Part shown: in pieces, positions 42,374 to 50,127 of the stretch
Numbering within the stretch: position 1 is the stretch's first letter
Layout of the letters: every line of letters starts with the position of its first letter
Origin: an uncultured bacterium
GTDB taxonomy: Bacteria; Actinomycetota; Coriobacteriia; Coriobacteriales; Coriobacteriaceae
Assembly (NCBI GenBank): GCA_905215385.1
Contig: CAJMPY010000002.1
Location: forward strand, 1-64,000
Direction: 5' to 3'
Length of the DNA: 64,000 bases
Made by a program: the position numbers and the translations under genes
Notes under the pieces: generated by a model
The model's database searches: none
The model's input: the letters and a program-made list of their open reading frames with translations, nothing else
Told to the model about the DNA's origin: nothing

Positions 42374-42778
42374 ATGGCTACTGCTAAGAAGAACGTTCGC
42401 GCTGCCCGTCTGAAGCGCGCGGACCGTAAGAACATTTCCGTGGGCCAGGCTCACATTCGTTCTACGTTCAACAACACGATCGTTTCGATCACCGATCCCC
42501 AGGGCAACGTCATTTCCTGGAAGTCGGCTGGCCAGGTGGGCTTCAAGGGCTCCCGTAAGTCCACGCCGTTCGCTGCCCAGATGGCTGCCGAGGCTGCTGC
42601 CAAGCAGGCCATGGAGCACGGTATGAAGAAGGTTTCCGTCTTCGTCAAGGGCCCCGGCTCCGGTCGTGAGACCGCCATTCGCTCCCTCCAGGCTGCTGGC
42701 CTCGAGGTCTCGAGCATCCAGGACAAGACCCCCATTCCGCACAACGGCTGCCGCCCCAAGAAGCGTCGCCGCGTGTAA
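42374..42778 (+). CDS. rpsK: 30S ribosomal protein S11
   Basis: A 134-residue S11 with HIRSTFNNTIVSITD and the C-terminal DKTPIPHNGCRPKKRRRV, on the 30S platform. Standard position between rpsM and rpsD. AAGGAGCG precedes the start. Confidence 0.97.
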   Translation: MATAKKNVRAARLKRADRKNISVGQAHIRSTFNNTIVSITDPQGNVISWKSAGQVGFKGSRKSTPFAAQMAAEAAAKQAMEHGMKKVSVFVKGPGSGRETAIRSLQAAGLEVSSIQDKTPIPHNGCRPKKRRRV

Positions 42779-42797
42779 CTGAAAGGATCGTATCAAT

Positions 42798-43394
42798 ATG
42801 GCAATCGACAGGACTCCTGTTCTTAAGCGCTGCCGTCAGCTCGGGATCGATCCCGCTGAGCTCGGTTACAGCAGCAAGAAGGAATCTATCCGTCAGCCCA
42901 AGCGCCGTCGCAAGGAATCTGAGTACGGCATGCAGCTGCGCGAGAAGCAGAAGGTCAAGTTCATCTATGGCGTTCTGGAGAAGCAGTTCCACGGGTACTT
43001 CAACAAGGCCCGCAAGATGAACGGCGTCACCGGTGAGAACCTCATGATCATCCTTGAGTCTCGCCTCGACAACGTCGTCTTCCGTCTTGGCTTCGCCCGC
43101 ACCCGCAAAGAGGCTCGTCAGTCCGTCCGTCACGGTCACTTCACCGTGAACGGCAAGCGCGTGGACATCCCGTCCTACCGCGTCAAGGCCGGCGACGTCG
43201 TCGCTGTCGGCGAGAAGTTCCGTGACCTCCTCCCCATCAAGGAGGCTCTGATTTCCTCCGAGCGCTTTGAGGTCCCTGGCTGGCTCGAGGTCGATATCGA
43301 GAAGCTGTCTGGTAACGTGCTCGCTCTGCCGACGCGTGAGCAGATCAGCGGTGATATCAACGAGCAGCTCATCGTCGAGCTCTACTCTAAGTAG
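42798..43394 (+). CDS. rpsD: 30S ribosomal protein S4
   Basis: A 198-residue S4. The S4 RNA-binding domain includes LESRLDNVVFRLGFA and ARQSVRHGHFTVNGKRVDIP. It initiates 16S rRNA folding and often regulates the alpha operon. AAAGGAT lies upstream. Confidence 0.97.
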   Translation: MAIDRTPVLKRCRQLGIDPAELGYSSKKESIRQPKRRRKESEYGMQLREKQKVKFIYGVLEKQFHGYFNKARKMNGVTGENLMIILESRLDNVVFRLGFARTRKEARQSVRHGHFTVNGKRVDIPSYRVKAGDVVAVGEKFRDLLPIKEALISSERFEVPGWLEVDIEKLSGNVLALPTREQISGDINEQLIVELYSK

Positions 43395-43426
43395 TCCATC
43401 CGGGCTGCTGAGGCTGGAGGTAATAC

Positions 43427-44368
43427 ATGTCAGAATTCATTAGGCCTCAGGTTCAGGTCGAAGAGATCAACGAGACGTCTGCTCGTGTCTCCGTCGAGCC
43501 GCTCGAGCGTGGTTACGGCGATACGCTGGGTAACTCCCTTCGTCGCGTTCTTCTGTCCTCGCTCGAGGGTGCCGCCGTCGAGGCTATTCAGATCGATGGT
43601 GCGCAGCACGAGTTCATGACCATCCCTAACATGGTCGAGGATGTCACCGACATCGTCCTGAATGTCAAGGGTCTTGTCTTCAGGGCTCTCGGCACGACCG
43701 ACGAGGCGACCGCCACCATCTCGGTTGACGGCCCCTGTGAGGTCACCGGTGCGGACTTCTTTATTCCGTCCGAGTTTGAGCTGGTCAACCCCGAGCAGCA
43801 CATCGCTACGCTCACCGAGGGTGGCCATCTCACCATGAGCATGCGCATCGGCTATGGCCGCGGCTATGTTTCTGGCGAGGCCAACAAGCGCGACAACGAT
43901 CCCATCGGTGTGATCCATGTCGACTCGCTGTACTCGCCGGTTTCCCGTTGCGCCAAGCTCGTTGAGGCTTGCCGTGTCGGTCAGCATACCGACTACGACC
44001 GCCTTGTCCTCGAGATCGAGACCAACGGCTCCATCGCCCCGCGCGACGCCGTGGTCCAGGCTGCCAATATCATCAACCAGCATATGGCCGCCTTTATGAA
44101 CCTTGCCGAGACCCCCGAGGTCGAGGAGGAGGCTTCGATCTTCGCTCCCGAGGTCACCAACGACAACGCCGAGCTGGACAAGCAGATCGAGGATCTGGAC
44201 CTTTCCGTCCGTTCCTACAACTGCCTTAAGCGCGCCAGCATTCACTCGGTCCGTCAGCTCGTTGAGTTCTCGGAGAACGATCTGCTCAACATCCGTAATT
44301 TCGGTGTTAAGTCGATCGAGGAAGTGAAGGACAAGCTTGAGTCCATGGGCCTGAGCCTGAAGGCTTAA
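43427..44368 (+). CDS. rpoA: DNA-directed RNA polymerase subunit alpha
   Basis: A 313-residue alpha subunit. The N-terminal dimerisation domain has GYGDTLGNSLRRVLLSSLEG, and the C-terminal domain ends with SVRSYNCLKRASIHSVRQL and NFGVKSIEEVKDKLESMGL, the promoter UP-element contact region. It lies between rpsD and rplQ as usual. Confidence 0.98.
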   Translation: MSEFIRPQVQVEEINETSARVSVEPLERGYGDTLGNSLRRVLLSSLEGAAVEAIQIDGAQHEFMTIPNMVEDVTDIVLNVKGLVFRALGTTDEATATISVDGPCEVTGADFFIPSEFELVNPEQHIATLTEGGHLTMSMRIGYGRGYVSGEANKRDNDPIGVIHVDSLYSPVSRCAKLVEACRVGQHTDYDRLVLEIETNGSIAPRDAVVQAANIINQHMAAFMNLAETPEVEEEASIFAPEVTNDNAELDKQIEDLDLSVRSYNCLKRASIHSVRQLVEFSENDLLNIRNFGVKSIEEVKDKLESMGLSLKA

Positions 44369-44398
44369 TGCTTCGCATATTTGAGGAGAAACTAGACC

Positions 44399-44881
44399 AT
44401 GCGTCACAACGTTAAGAAGGGCCTTAAGCTCGGCACCGATGCGAGCCACACCAAGGCCATGAAGAAGAGCCTTGCTAAGGCCCTCTTCGAGAACGACCGC
44501 ATCAAGACCACCGAGACCCGCGCTAAGGCGCTGCGTTCGGTCGTCGATCCGATCATCACTTGGGCCAAGAAGGGCGACCTGCACTCTCGTCGTCTGGCTA
44601 TCGCCAAGCTCGGCGATAAGCAGCTCGTTGCCGAGATCTTCGACAAGGCTGCTCAGGGCATGTGGCAGGACCGCAACGGCGGTTACACCCGCATCATGAA
44701 GCTCGGTAACCGTAAGGGCGACAACGCTCCCATCGTTATCATGGAGCTCGTCACCGAGCCTTGCACGCCTAAGGCCAAGAAGGCTGCTCCGGCCCCCAAG
44801 AAGGCCGCTGCTCCCAAGAAGGTCGAGGCTGTCGAGGAGACCGCTGCCGAGGAGGCTCCTGCTGAGGAGACCGCTGAGTAG
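44399..44881 (+). CDS. rplQ: 50S ribosomal protein L17 with C-terminal extension
   Basis: A 160-residue L17. Residues 1-120 match the family (KGLKLGTDASHTKAM, GGYTRIMKLGNRKGDNAP). The remaining 40 residues form an Ala/Lys/Glu/Pro-rich low-complexity tail that ends EEAPAEETAE. Such tails are seen in other actinobacterial L17 proteins. It ends the operon at a strong terminator. Confidence 0.97.
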   Translation: MRHNVKKGLKLGTDASHTKAMKKSLAKALFENDRIKTTETRAKALRSVVDPIITWAKKGDLHSRRLAIAKLGDKQLVAEIFDKAAQGMWQDRNGGYTRIMKLGNRKGDNAPIVIMELVTEPCTPKAKKAAPAPKKAAAPKKVEAVEETAAEEAPAEETAE

Positions 44882-44907
44882 ACATTCCGTCTGCATAGGC
44901 TATATTC

Positions 44908-44938
44908 GAGGGGTACGTTCGCGTACCCCTCTTTTTTT
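44908..44938 (+). terminator. Terminator of the spc/alpha operon
   Basis: GAGGGGTACG and CGTACCCCTC form a perfect 10-bp stem around a stable TTCG tetraloop, followed by seven Ts. Confidence 0.95.
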
Positions 44939-44973
44939 GTCGCGATACCGTTGCTTGTTTGTTGGGAGCGCCC

Positions 44974-45798
44974 ATGACTGCGCCGTCTGATTTCAATTCG
45001 ATTTCCGAGCTTGACGCCACGCTCGTATTTCGCGTGGCCTATGATGGCTCGTCGTATAGCGGATTTGCCGAGCAGCCGGGACAGACGACGGTTGCGGGTG
45101 AGCTACGTCGAGCCATCGAGACGCTGCTTCGCCGCCCGATCGATCTGACGTGTGCGGGGCGTACCGATGCCGGCGTGCATGCCGTGGCTCAGTACATCAG
45201 CGTGCCCGTAACGGACGCTGAGCTCGCTTGTACGCGCCGTAGGTGGCTGCGGGCTATGGATGCCCTGCTGCCCAAAGATATCGCCATAAACGAGGTCTAC
45301 AAGGCCCGTAAAGGCTTTTCTGCGCGTTTTGACGCGCGTTCCCGTACGTATACGTACCGTATTGCCGATCGAGATGCGCGCCCCGTGCTGTCCCGCGGTG
45401 CCGTGTGGTGGCATCGCTATCCCTTGGATGTTGAGGCTATGTCTGCTGCCTGCCCCGCTCTGCTGGGCGAGCAGGACTTTAAAAGCTTTTGCAAGGTTGC
45501 TTCGGCCGTTGGCAAACCCACGCATCGCTGCGTGATGCGTGCCGAATTTGGCCATGAGGTTGCGTTTGGCGAGGACATCCTGACGTTCACCATCGAGGGC
45601 AATGCGTTTCTGCATTCGATGGTCCGTACGATCGTGGGCACGCTTGTCGAGATTGGCATGCATCGCCGTGAACCCGGGTGGATGCGCGAGGTTATCGATG
45701 CTTGCGACCGTACCGCTGCGGGCCCCACGGCTCCTGCCTGCGGCCTTACGTTTATGGGCGTGGATTACGATCCCGCCGAGCTTGTCGTGCTCGACTAG
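44974..45798 (+). CDS. truA: tRNA pseudouridine synthase A
   Basis: A 274-residue enzyme modifying U38-U40 of tRNA anticodon arms. Catalytic Asp65 lies in CAGRTDAGVHA, and DFKSFCK and the C-terminal FLHSMVRTIVGTL are typical. The ATG at 44974 with GGGAG is preferred to a TTG 15 bases upstream. truA commonly follows rplQ. Confidence 0.95.
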   Translation: MTAPSDFNSISELDATLVFRVAYDGSSYSGFAEQPGQTTVAGELRRAIETLLRRPIDLTCAGRTDAGVHAVAQYISVPVTDAELACTRRRWLRAMDALLPKDIAINEVYKARKGFSARFDARSRTYTYRIADRDARPVLSRGAVWWHRYPLDVEAMSAACPALLGEQDFKSFCKVASAVGKPTHRCVMRAEFGHEVAFGEDILTFTIEGNAFLHSMVRTIVGTLVEIGMHRREPGWMREVIDACDRTAAGPTAPACGLTFMGVDYDPAELVVLD

Positions 45799-45959
45799 GG
45801 CAGGGCTCGACGTGTCGTGCGTCGACACCTGTCATCTGTGGGCTGCGCGTGTGCAACATCTGTTCTTGGCGTGCAATGCAACCGGTGTCTCATTGCTTTT
45901 ATTGCCGGGGTGTACCATGAACCACGGTTTGATTCATTGCTGTCGAGAGGACGGATAAT

Positions 45960-47000
45960 TTGGTTCGACGTGGCTCGCATCCGCGACTTTCGGTGATCCT
46001 TGTGGTAGAAGGTTCGCCCAGCTATGCGATGCGTGCGCTCGAGAGTATCCAGAACCAAGACCTCTACGATTTGCAGATTGTCGTTGTCTGTCGCGATACT
46101 GCGCCCGGTGTGCGCCATTCGCTTCAAGTTGCTGCCGACAGGGACATCCATATTGATTTGATTGACGTCGAGGACGCGACGCGCGGCGCGTGTCTTCGTG
46201 CCGGTTTTGCTGCCTCGCGCGGCTCTCAAATCATCGCCATGAACGCCGATGAGTGGTTTGCTCCGCAATCACTTTCCAAGATGGTCGATATCGCGTGCGA
46301 TACTGCGGCAGACATAGTGTTCCCCACGGTGTCGCTCGACCGCTATGATGCACATCGAGAGCGCCATTCGCGCGTCTTGGATGCTACTCATATTTCCATT
46401 GATAGCAAATCTTCGATGGTGGCCGGGCTGCCTCAGTTGATTTTGGGCGGCTTGGTTGCTCAAGTCTCTGGCGTGATGTATAGTCGTCCGCTGTTTGAGG
46501 CATGCCTTTTGTGCGACAAGGCGTTTCGCACAGTTGGGTTTATGGCATGCGCGCTCTCGCAGGCGCAGCGCGTCTCCGGATGCGGCGACGCTTGTTTCCA
46601 CGCGGTGGCGCCTAAGCTTGCAGATGCCTTTGATCCCACCATGTATGCCAAGGTATCCGATGACACCCGAGCGCTCGACGAGCTTGCGGACTCACTCTCG
46701 GAAGCAGATAGCGGTGGTCGGCTCAAGCTGGCAAGCCAAAAGTTCTACTTTGCCGGACTGGTCGCCTGCATCGAGAATTTGTGTCTGAGCCCGCATGGGG
46801 TGTCGTCAATCGAGCGTTCCGCCCGCATGCGTGATATGCTCGAGGCGCCTCGAACCCGTCAAATGGTCGCCGCGCTCAAGGATAACCATCGGGGGCTCGG
46901 TCTGTTGTTTGGGCCGATCGCTAGCGCCAAGCCCGCGCGTTGCGTGATGTGTACGCATCTGGCAGCTTTTCTTAACCGGACGGGCGCAAAAACCGCCTAA
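45960..47000 (+). CDS. GT2-like glycosyltransferase, partly degenerate
   Basis: A 346-residue protein whose first 220 residues resemble a family 2 (GT-A) glycosyltransferase: LSVILVVEGSPSYAMRALES at the nucleotide-binding start and MNADEW where a DxD motif is expected. The acidic motif is incomplete (NAD), so activity is uncertain. The C-terminal 120 residues match nothing I recognise. It starts with TTG after GAGAGGACGG. It is monocistronic between truA and argR. Confidence 0.65.
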   Translation: MVRRGSHPRLSVILVVEGSPSYAMRALESIQNQDLYDLQIVVVCRDTAPGVRHSLQVAADRDIHIDLIDVEDATRGACLRAGFAASRGSQIIAMNADEWFAPQSLSKMVDIACDTAADIVFPTVSLDRYDAHRERHSRVLDATHISIDSKSSMVAGLPQLILGGLVAQVSGVMYSRPLFEACLLCDKAFRTVGFMACALSQAQRVSGCGDACFHAVAPKLADAFDPTMYAKVSDDTRALDELADSLSEADSGGRLKLASQKFYFAGLVACIENLCLSPHGVSSIERSARMRDMLEAPRTRQMVAALKDNHRGLGLLFGPIASAKPARCVMCTHLAAFLNRTGAKTA

Positions 47001-47132
47001 ACGGCTCATTACGAAACAAATTTGCATAGAATTGTTTCGAAATGCGTTCTTATACACAAAAGCCTTCAAATAGCGTTAAACTATTCAATCACTGATTGAT
47101 TGTCTCCGCCATCTTTTGGAGTGAGGGTTTGT

Positions 47133-47570
47133 ATGGCTAAAAAACGCAATGGGCGCCAGGATGCCATTAGAGATATTGTGCGCAATAAGGACGTCCGCAC
47201 GCAGCGTGTGCTGGTCGATGAGCTCCGTGCTATGGGCTTTGATTGCACGCAGGCGACTGTCTCTCGCGATATTGCCGATATGGGGCTGCGTAAGCTCCCT
47301 GAGGGCATCTATGTTCTGGCAGAGGACCTGCACCTGCAGCGTATGGTTTCCGAGCTCGTAACGGGCGTTCTGCGCACCGATAATCTGGTTATGATCAAGG
47401 CTCAGCCTGGCACGGCTTCCGGCATCGCCGCCGCTGTTGATGCGGCAGAGCTGCCCGATGTGCTTGGCTCGCTTGCCGGCAACGATACGATTTTGGTTAT
47501 TGCCCAGACGGCCGAGGACGGCGAGCGTCTTGAGGCGCTGATCAATAAGTTGAGCAATTCTCGCAAGTAG
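47133..47570 (+). CDS. argR: Arginine repressor ArgR
   Basis: A 145-residue protein with the N-terminal winged helix (TQATVSRDIADMGLRKLP) and the C-terminal oligomerisation and arginine-binding domain with GTASGIAAAVDAAELPDVLG and GNDTILVI. The ATG follows GGAGTGAGGG. No arginine genes lie next to it. A CGAAACAA/TTGTTTCG inverted repeat lies about 110 bases upstream of the start and could be part of a control site. Confidence 0.93.
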   Translation: MAKKRNGRQDAIRDIVRNKDVRTQRVLVDELRAMGFDCTQATVSRDIADMGLRKLPEGIYVLAEDLHLQRMVSELVTGVLRTDNLVMIKAQPGTASGIAAAVDAAELPDVLGSLAGNDTILVIAQTAEDGERLEALINKLSNSRK

Positions 47571-47619
47571 GTGTGCGGGTCGTGCGCTCGGCATTGTGTG
47601 CGCTGACATAGTGGCTTGT

Positions 47620-47652
47620 AAGGGGCATCGACGTTGGTCGGTACCCCTTTTT
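47620..47652 (+). terminator. Probable argR terminator
   Basis: AAGGGG and CCCCTTTTT surround a partly paired CATCGAC/GGTCGGT interior, with a T run at the end. Confidence 0.65.
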
Positions 47653-47695
47653 GTTTGCCGGTATAAAGACCGCCCACCAGGTCGCTTCAAACTAA

Positions 47696-47732
47696 AAGGC
47701 CCCGAGCAGTTCAATAAGCTGCTCGGGGCCTT
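47696..47732. terminator. Bidirectional terminator between argR and the PBP gene
   Basis: AAGGCCCCGAGCAG and CTGCTCGGGGCCTT form a perfect 14-bp stem with a 9-base loop; read on the minus strand it is followed by TTTTAGTTT, which suits the PBP gene. Confidence 0.9.
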
Positions 47733-47754
47733 GTTGGCTTTAGTCGCGTACTTC

Positions 47755-49965
47755 TTAGCCGACCGTATCGTCAGGCGTGGGCGAGGGGTCGGGAGTGGGC
47801 GTAGGCGTAGGCGTAGGCGTAGGCGTAGGCGTGCCGCCATCGCCGCCGGTCGAACCACCAGTGGAGCCACCCGTCGAGCCACCGGTCGTACCGGTGCCGC
47901 CGGTGGTGTCGCCGCCCGTGGTCTCGGTGGTCGTGGTCGTCGTGGTAGTCGTTGTGGTGGTTTCCTCTTCCTCTTCGTCCTTGTCCTTGTCGTCGTTCTC
48001 CGACTTCTTGGTGTTGTTGGTGCCGTAGAACTTCCAGACGCTGTTGTTCTTGTAGGTGGGCGCCGTTCCGGTCGCAAACTCCTCGCGCTCGGTACCGGTC
48101 AGAACGGTGTTCATAAACCGCTTAAAGACAGGCAGGTTGGTGCTGTCGCCCAGCAGGTCCGTGCCGTACTTTTGGATGGGGATCTCGCCCGCGGAATAGC
48201 CGGTCCACAGGGCGCACGCCAGCTGCGGGGTATAGCCGCAGAACCACAGGTTGGTGGTGTTGTCGGTGGTGCCCGTCTTGCCGGCATAGGGCTGGTTGAC
48301 ACTCAGAGCGCCGGCAGCACCCGTACCGCTGCCCTTCATGACGCCGGACAGAACATCGGTGACCGCGGCGGCCTCGCCCTCGGTAAGCACCTGTGAGGGA
48401 TTGTCGGTGTGCTGGTACAGCACCGAACCGGTACGAGAGTCAATCTCGGTGATGGCGATCGGCTGGCGATAGTAGCCGCCGTTGGCAAACGTCGCGTAGG
48501 CGGCGGCCATCTCGAGCGGCGAGATCGAGCCGGTGCCGAGGGTCATGACGGGAACGTCCTCGATGTTGTCCTTGGCGGGGTCGATGCCGAGCTTTTTGAC
48601 GAGCGAGATGATCTTGCTGTTACCGACGGCTTCCGCCACCTGGATGTAGCCGGTGTTGGAGGAGTATGCCGTCGCCTGCTTAAGCGTGATGTTGCCATAG
48701 CTCTGGTTGGCGTAATTTTGGACCTCGGTCGTGGTGCCCTTGGCCTTGAGCGGCGAGTTGCAGTTGAGGGTGACGTTGGGGTTCATGCCGTTTTGGATGG
48801 CAGTTGCCAGCGTAAAGGCCTTAAAGGTGGAGCCGATGGGACGCTTGGCCGTGGCATGGTTTACGTGGTTCTCGTCGGCGTTGTAGTCGTAGCCGCCCAC
48901 CATGCACTTGATGTAGCCGGTCTTGGGGTCGACGACGACCATGCCCATGTCCAGGCCGTCAAGCGAGAGCGTGTCGAGCTGCTCGCGGACGGCATTCTCT
49001 GCCACCTGCTGCATCGTGGGGTCGATGGTGGTCTTGACGGTCAGGCCGCCCTTAAAGAGCACGTCGGTCGAGAACTCCTGCTCCAGCAGCTGCTTGACGT
49101 AGGAGACAAAGTAGGGCTGCGAGTATACGTCGACGCCGCTGCCCGAGATTTCGGTCACATTGAGGGTGATGGGTTCGGCCTGTGCGGCATCGTGCTCCTC
49201 CTGGGTGATGTGGCCCAGGCGCAACATGTTGTCGAGGACCTTGTTGCGACGGGACAGCGCCAGGTCGGGGTTGACCGTGGGGTCGTACTGCGAGGGCGAG
49301 TTGGGAAGGCCGATCAACAGCGCGGCCTCGCTCAGGGTGAGGTCGGCGGCGCTCTTGGACAGATAGGTCTCGGCTGCGGCCTCGATGCCGTAGGCGCCGT
49401 GGCCGTAATAGATGGTGTTGAGGTACATCATGAGGATCTCGTCTTTGGAGTACATGTCCTCCATCTTGATGGCGATGTAGGCCTCGCGCACCTTACGCTC
49501 AATGGTCGAGTCGAATTGCTCCTCCTGCAGGATGGTGTTGCGCACAAGCTGCTGGGTGATCGTCGAGGCGCCTTCGTGCCCGCCGCCGAGGGTTGCCACC
49601 GCAGCACGCGCGATACCCCACAGGTCGATACCGCCGTGCTCGTAGAAGCGCTCGTCCTCGACGTCAACGGTGCCCTGCAGCACGTAGGGGGAGACCTCGT
49701 CCTTGGTGATGGACTTGCGGTTTTGCGTGTAGAAGCTCGCGATCTTGTTGCCGTTGCAGTCGACGATCTCGGTGGGCTCGCTCACCAGATACGCGTTGGC
49801 GTCGGTGTAGTCGGGCAGATCGGACAGCCAGCGGTTGACGTTACCGACCATGCCGATGCCAAACGCCACGCCCGCAATCAGCAGAAAGCCCAAAAACGAG
49901 AGCAGGATTATGGGCAGGGCGTGCGTCTTTGAACGGCTGTGTCCCTGTCGTTGGCGAGGACCCAT
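47755..49965 (-). CDS. Class A penicillin-binding protein (PBP1A type)
   Basis: A 736-residue bifunctional peptidoglycan synthase. A membrane anchor is at residues 17-39. The GT51 transglycosylase has EDERFYEHGG at 103-112 and EGASTITQQLVRN at 131-143. The transpeptidase has the SxxK serine in STFK (379-382), SSN at 435-437 and KTG at 563-565. The last 80 residues are low complexity: an acidic stretch, 12 threonines, Gly/Thr/Ser repeats and a Pro-Thr repeat, probably spanning the wall. The ATG is chosen for GGAGG upstream. Confidence 0.94.
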   Translation of the reverse strand: MGPRQRQGHSRSKTHALPIILLSFLGFLLIAGVAFGIGMVGNVNRWLSDLPDYTDANAYLVSEPTEIVDCNGNKIASFYTQNRKSITKDEVSPYVLQGTVDVEDERFYEHGGIDLWGIARAAVATLGGGHEGASTITQQLVRNTILQEEQFDSTIERKVREAYIAIKMEDMYSKDEILMMYLNTIYYGHGAYGIEAAAETYLSKSAADLTLSEAALLIGLPNSPSQYDPTVNPDLALSRRNKVLDNMLRLGHITQEEHDAAQAEPITLNVTEISGSGVDVYSQPYFVSYVKQLLEQEFSTDVLFKGGLTVKTTIDPTMQQVAENAVREQLDTLSLDGLDMGMVVVDPKTGYIKCMVGGYDYNADENHVNHATAKRPIGSTFKAFTLATAIQNGMNPNVTLNCNSPLKAKGTTTEVQNYANQSYGNITLKQATAYSSNTGYIQVAEAVGNSKIISLVKKLGIDPAKDNIEDVPVMTLGTGSISPLEMAAAYATFANGGYYRQPIAITEIDSRTGSVLYQHTDNPSQVLTEGEAAAVTDVLSGVMKGSGTGAAGALSVNQPYAGKTGTTDNTTNLWFCGYTPQLACALWTGYSAGEIPIQKYGTDLLGDSTNLPVFKRFMNTVLTGTEREEFATGTAPTYKNNSVWKFYGTNNTKKSENDDKDKDEEEEETTTTTTTTTTTTETTGGDTTGGTGTTGGSTGGSTGGSTGGDGGTPTPTPTPTPTPTPDPSPTPDDTVG
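47795..47830. repeat. Hexanucleotide microsatellite in the PBP C-terminus
   Basis: Five perfect GTAGGC copies at 47801-47830, preceded by a GTGGGC variant, encode the Pro-Thr repeat on the minus strand. Slippage would change the tail length in steps of two residues without breaking the frame. Confidence 0.85.
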
Positions 49966-50127
49966 ATATTGACCTCCAGGTATGTCGTGCCAGACGGTGG
50001 ATGTGCCGTCGGGGCAGGATGGACATAAGTTATTACACGATAAACCAAACGGGGCGCGCGAGGCCTCGTGTATGCTGGAAGACGGCATTTTTCAGAGTGA
50101 ATGCATACCTTGGTAAGGAGTTTGTCG

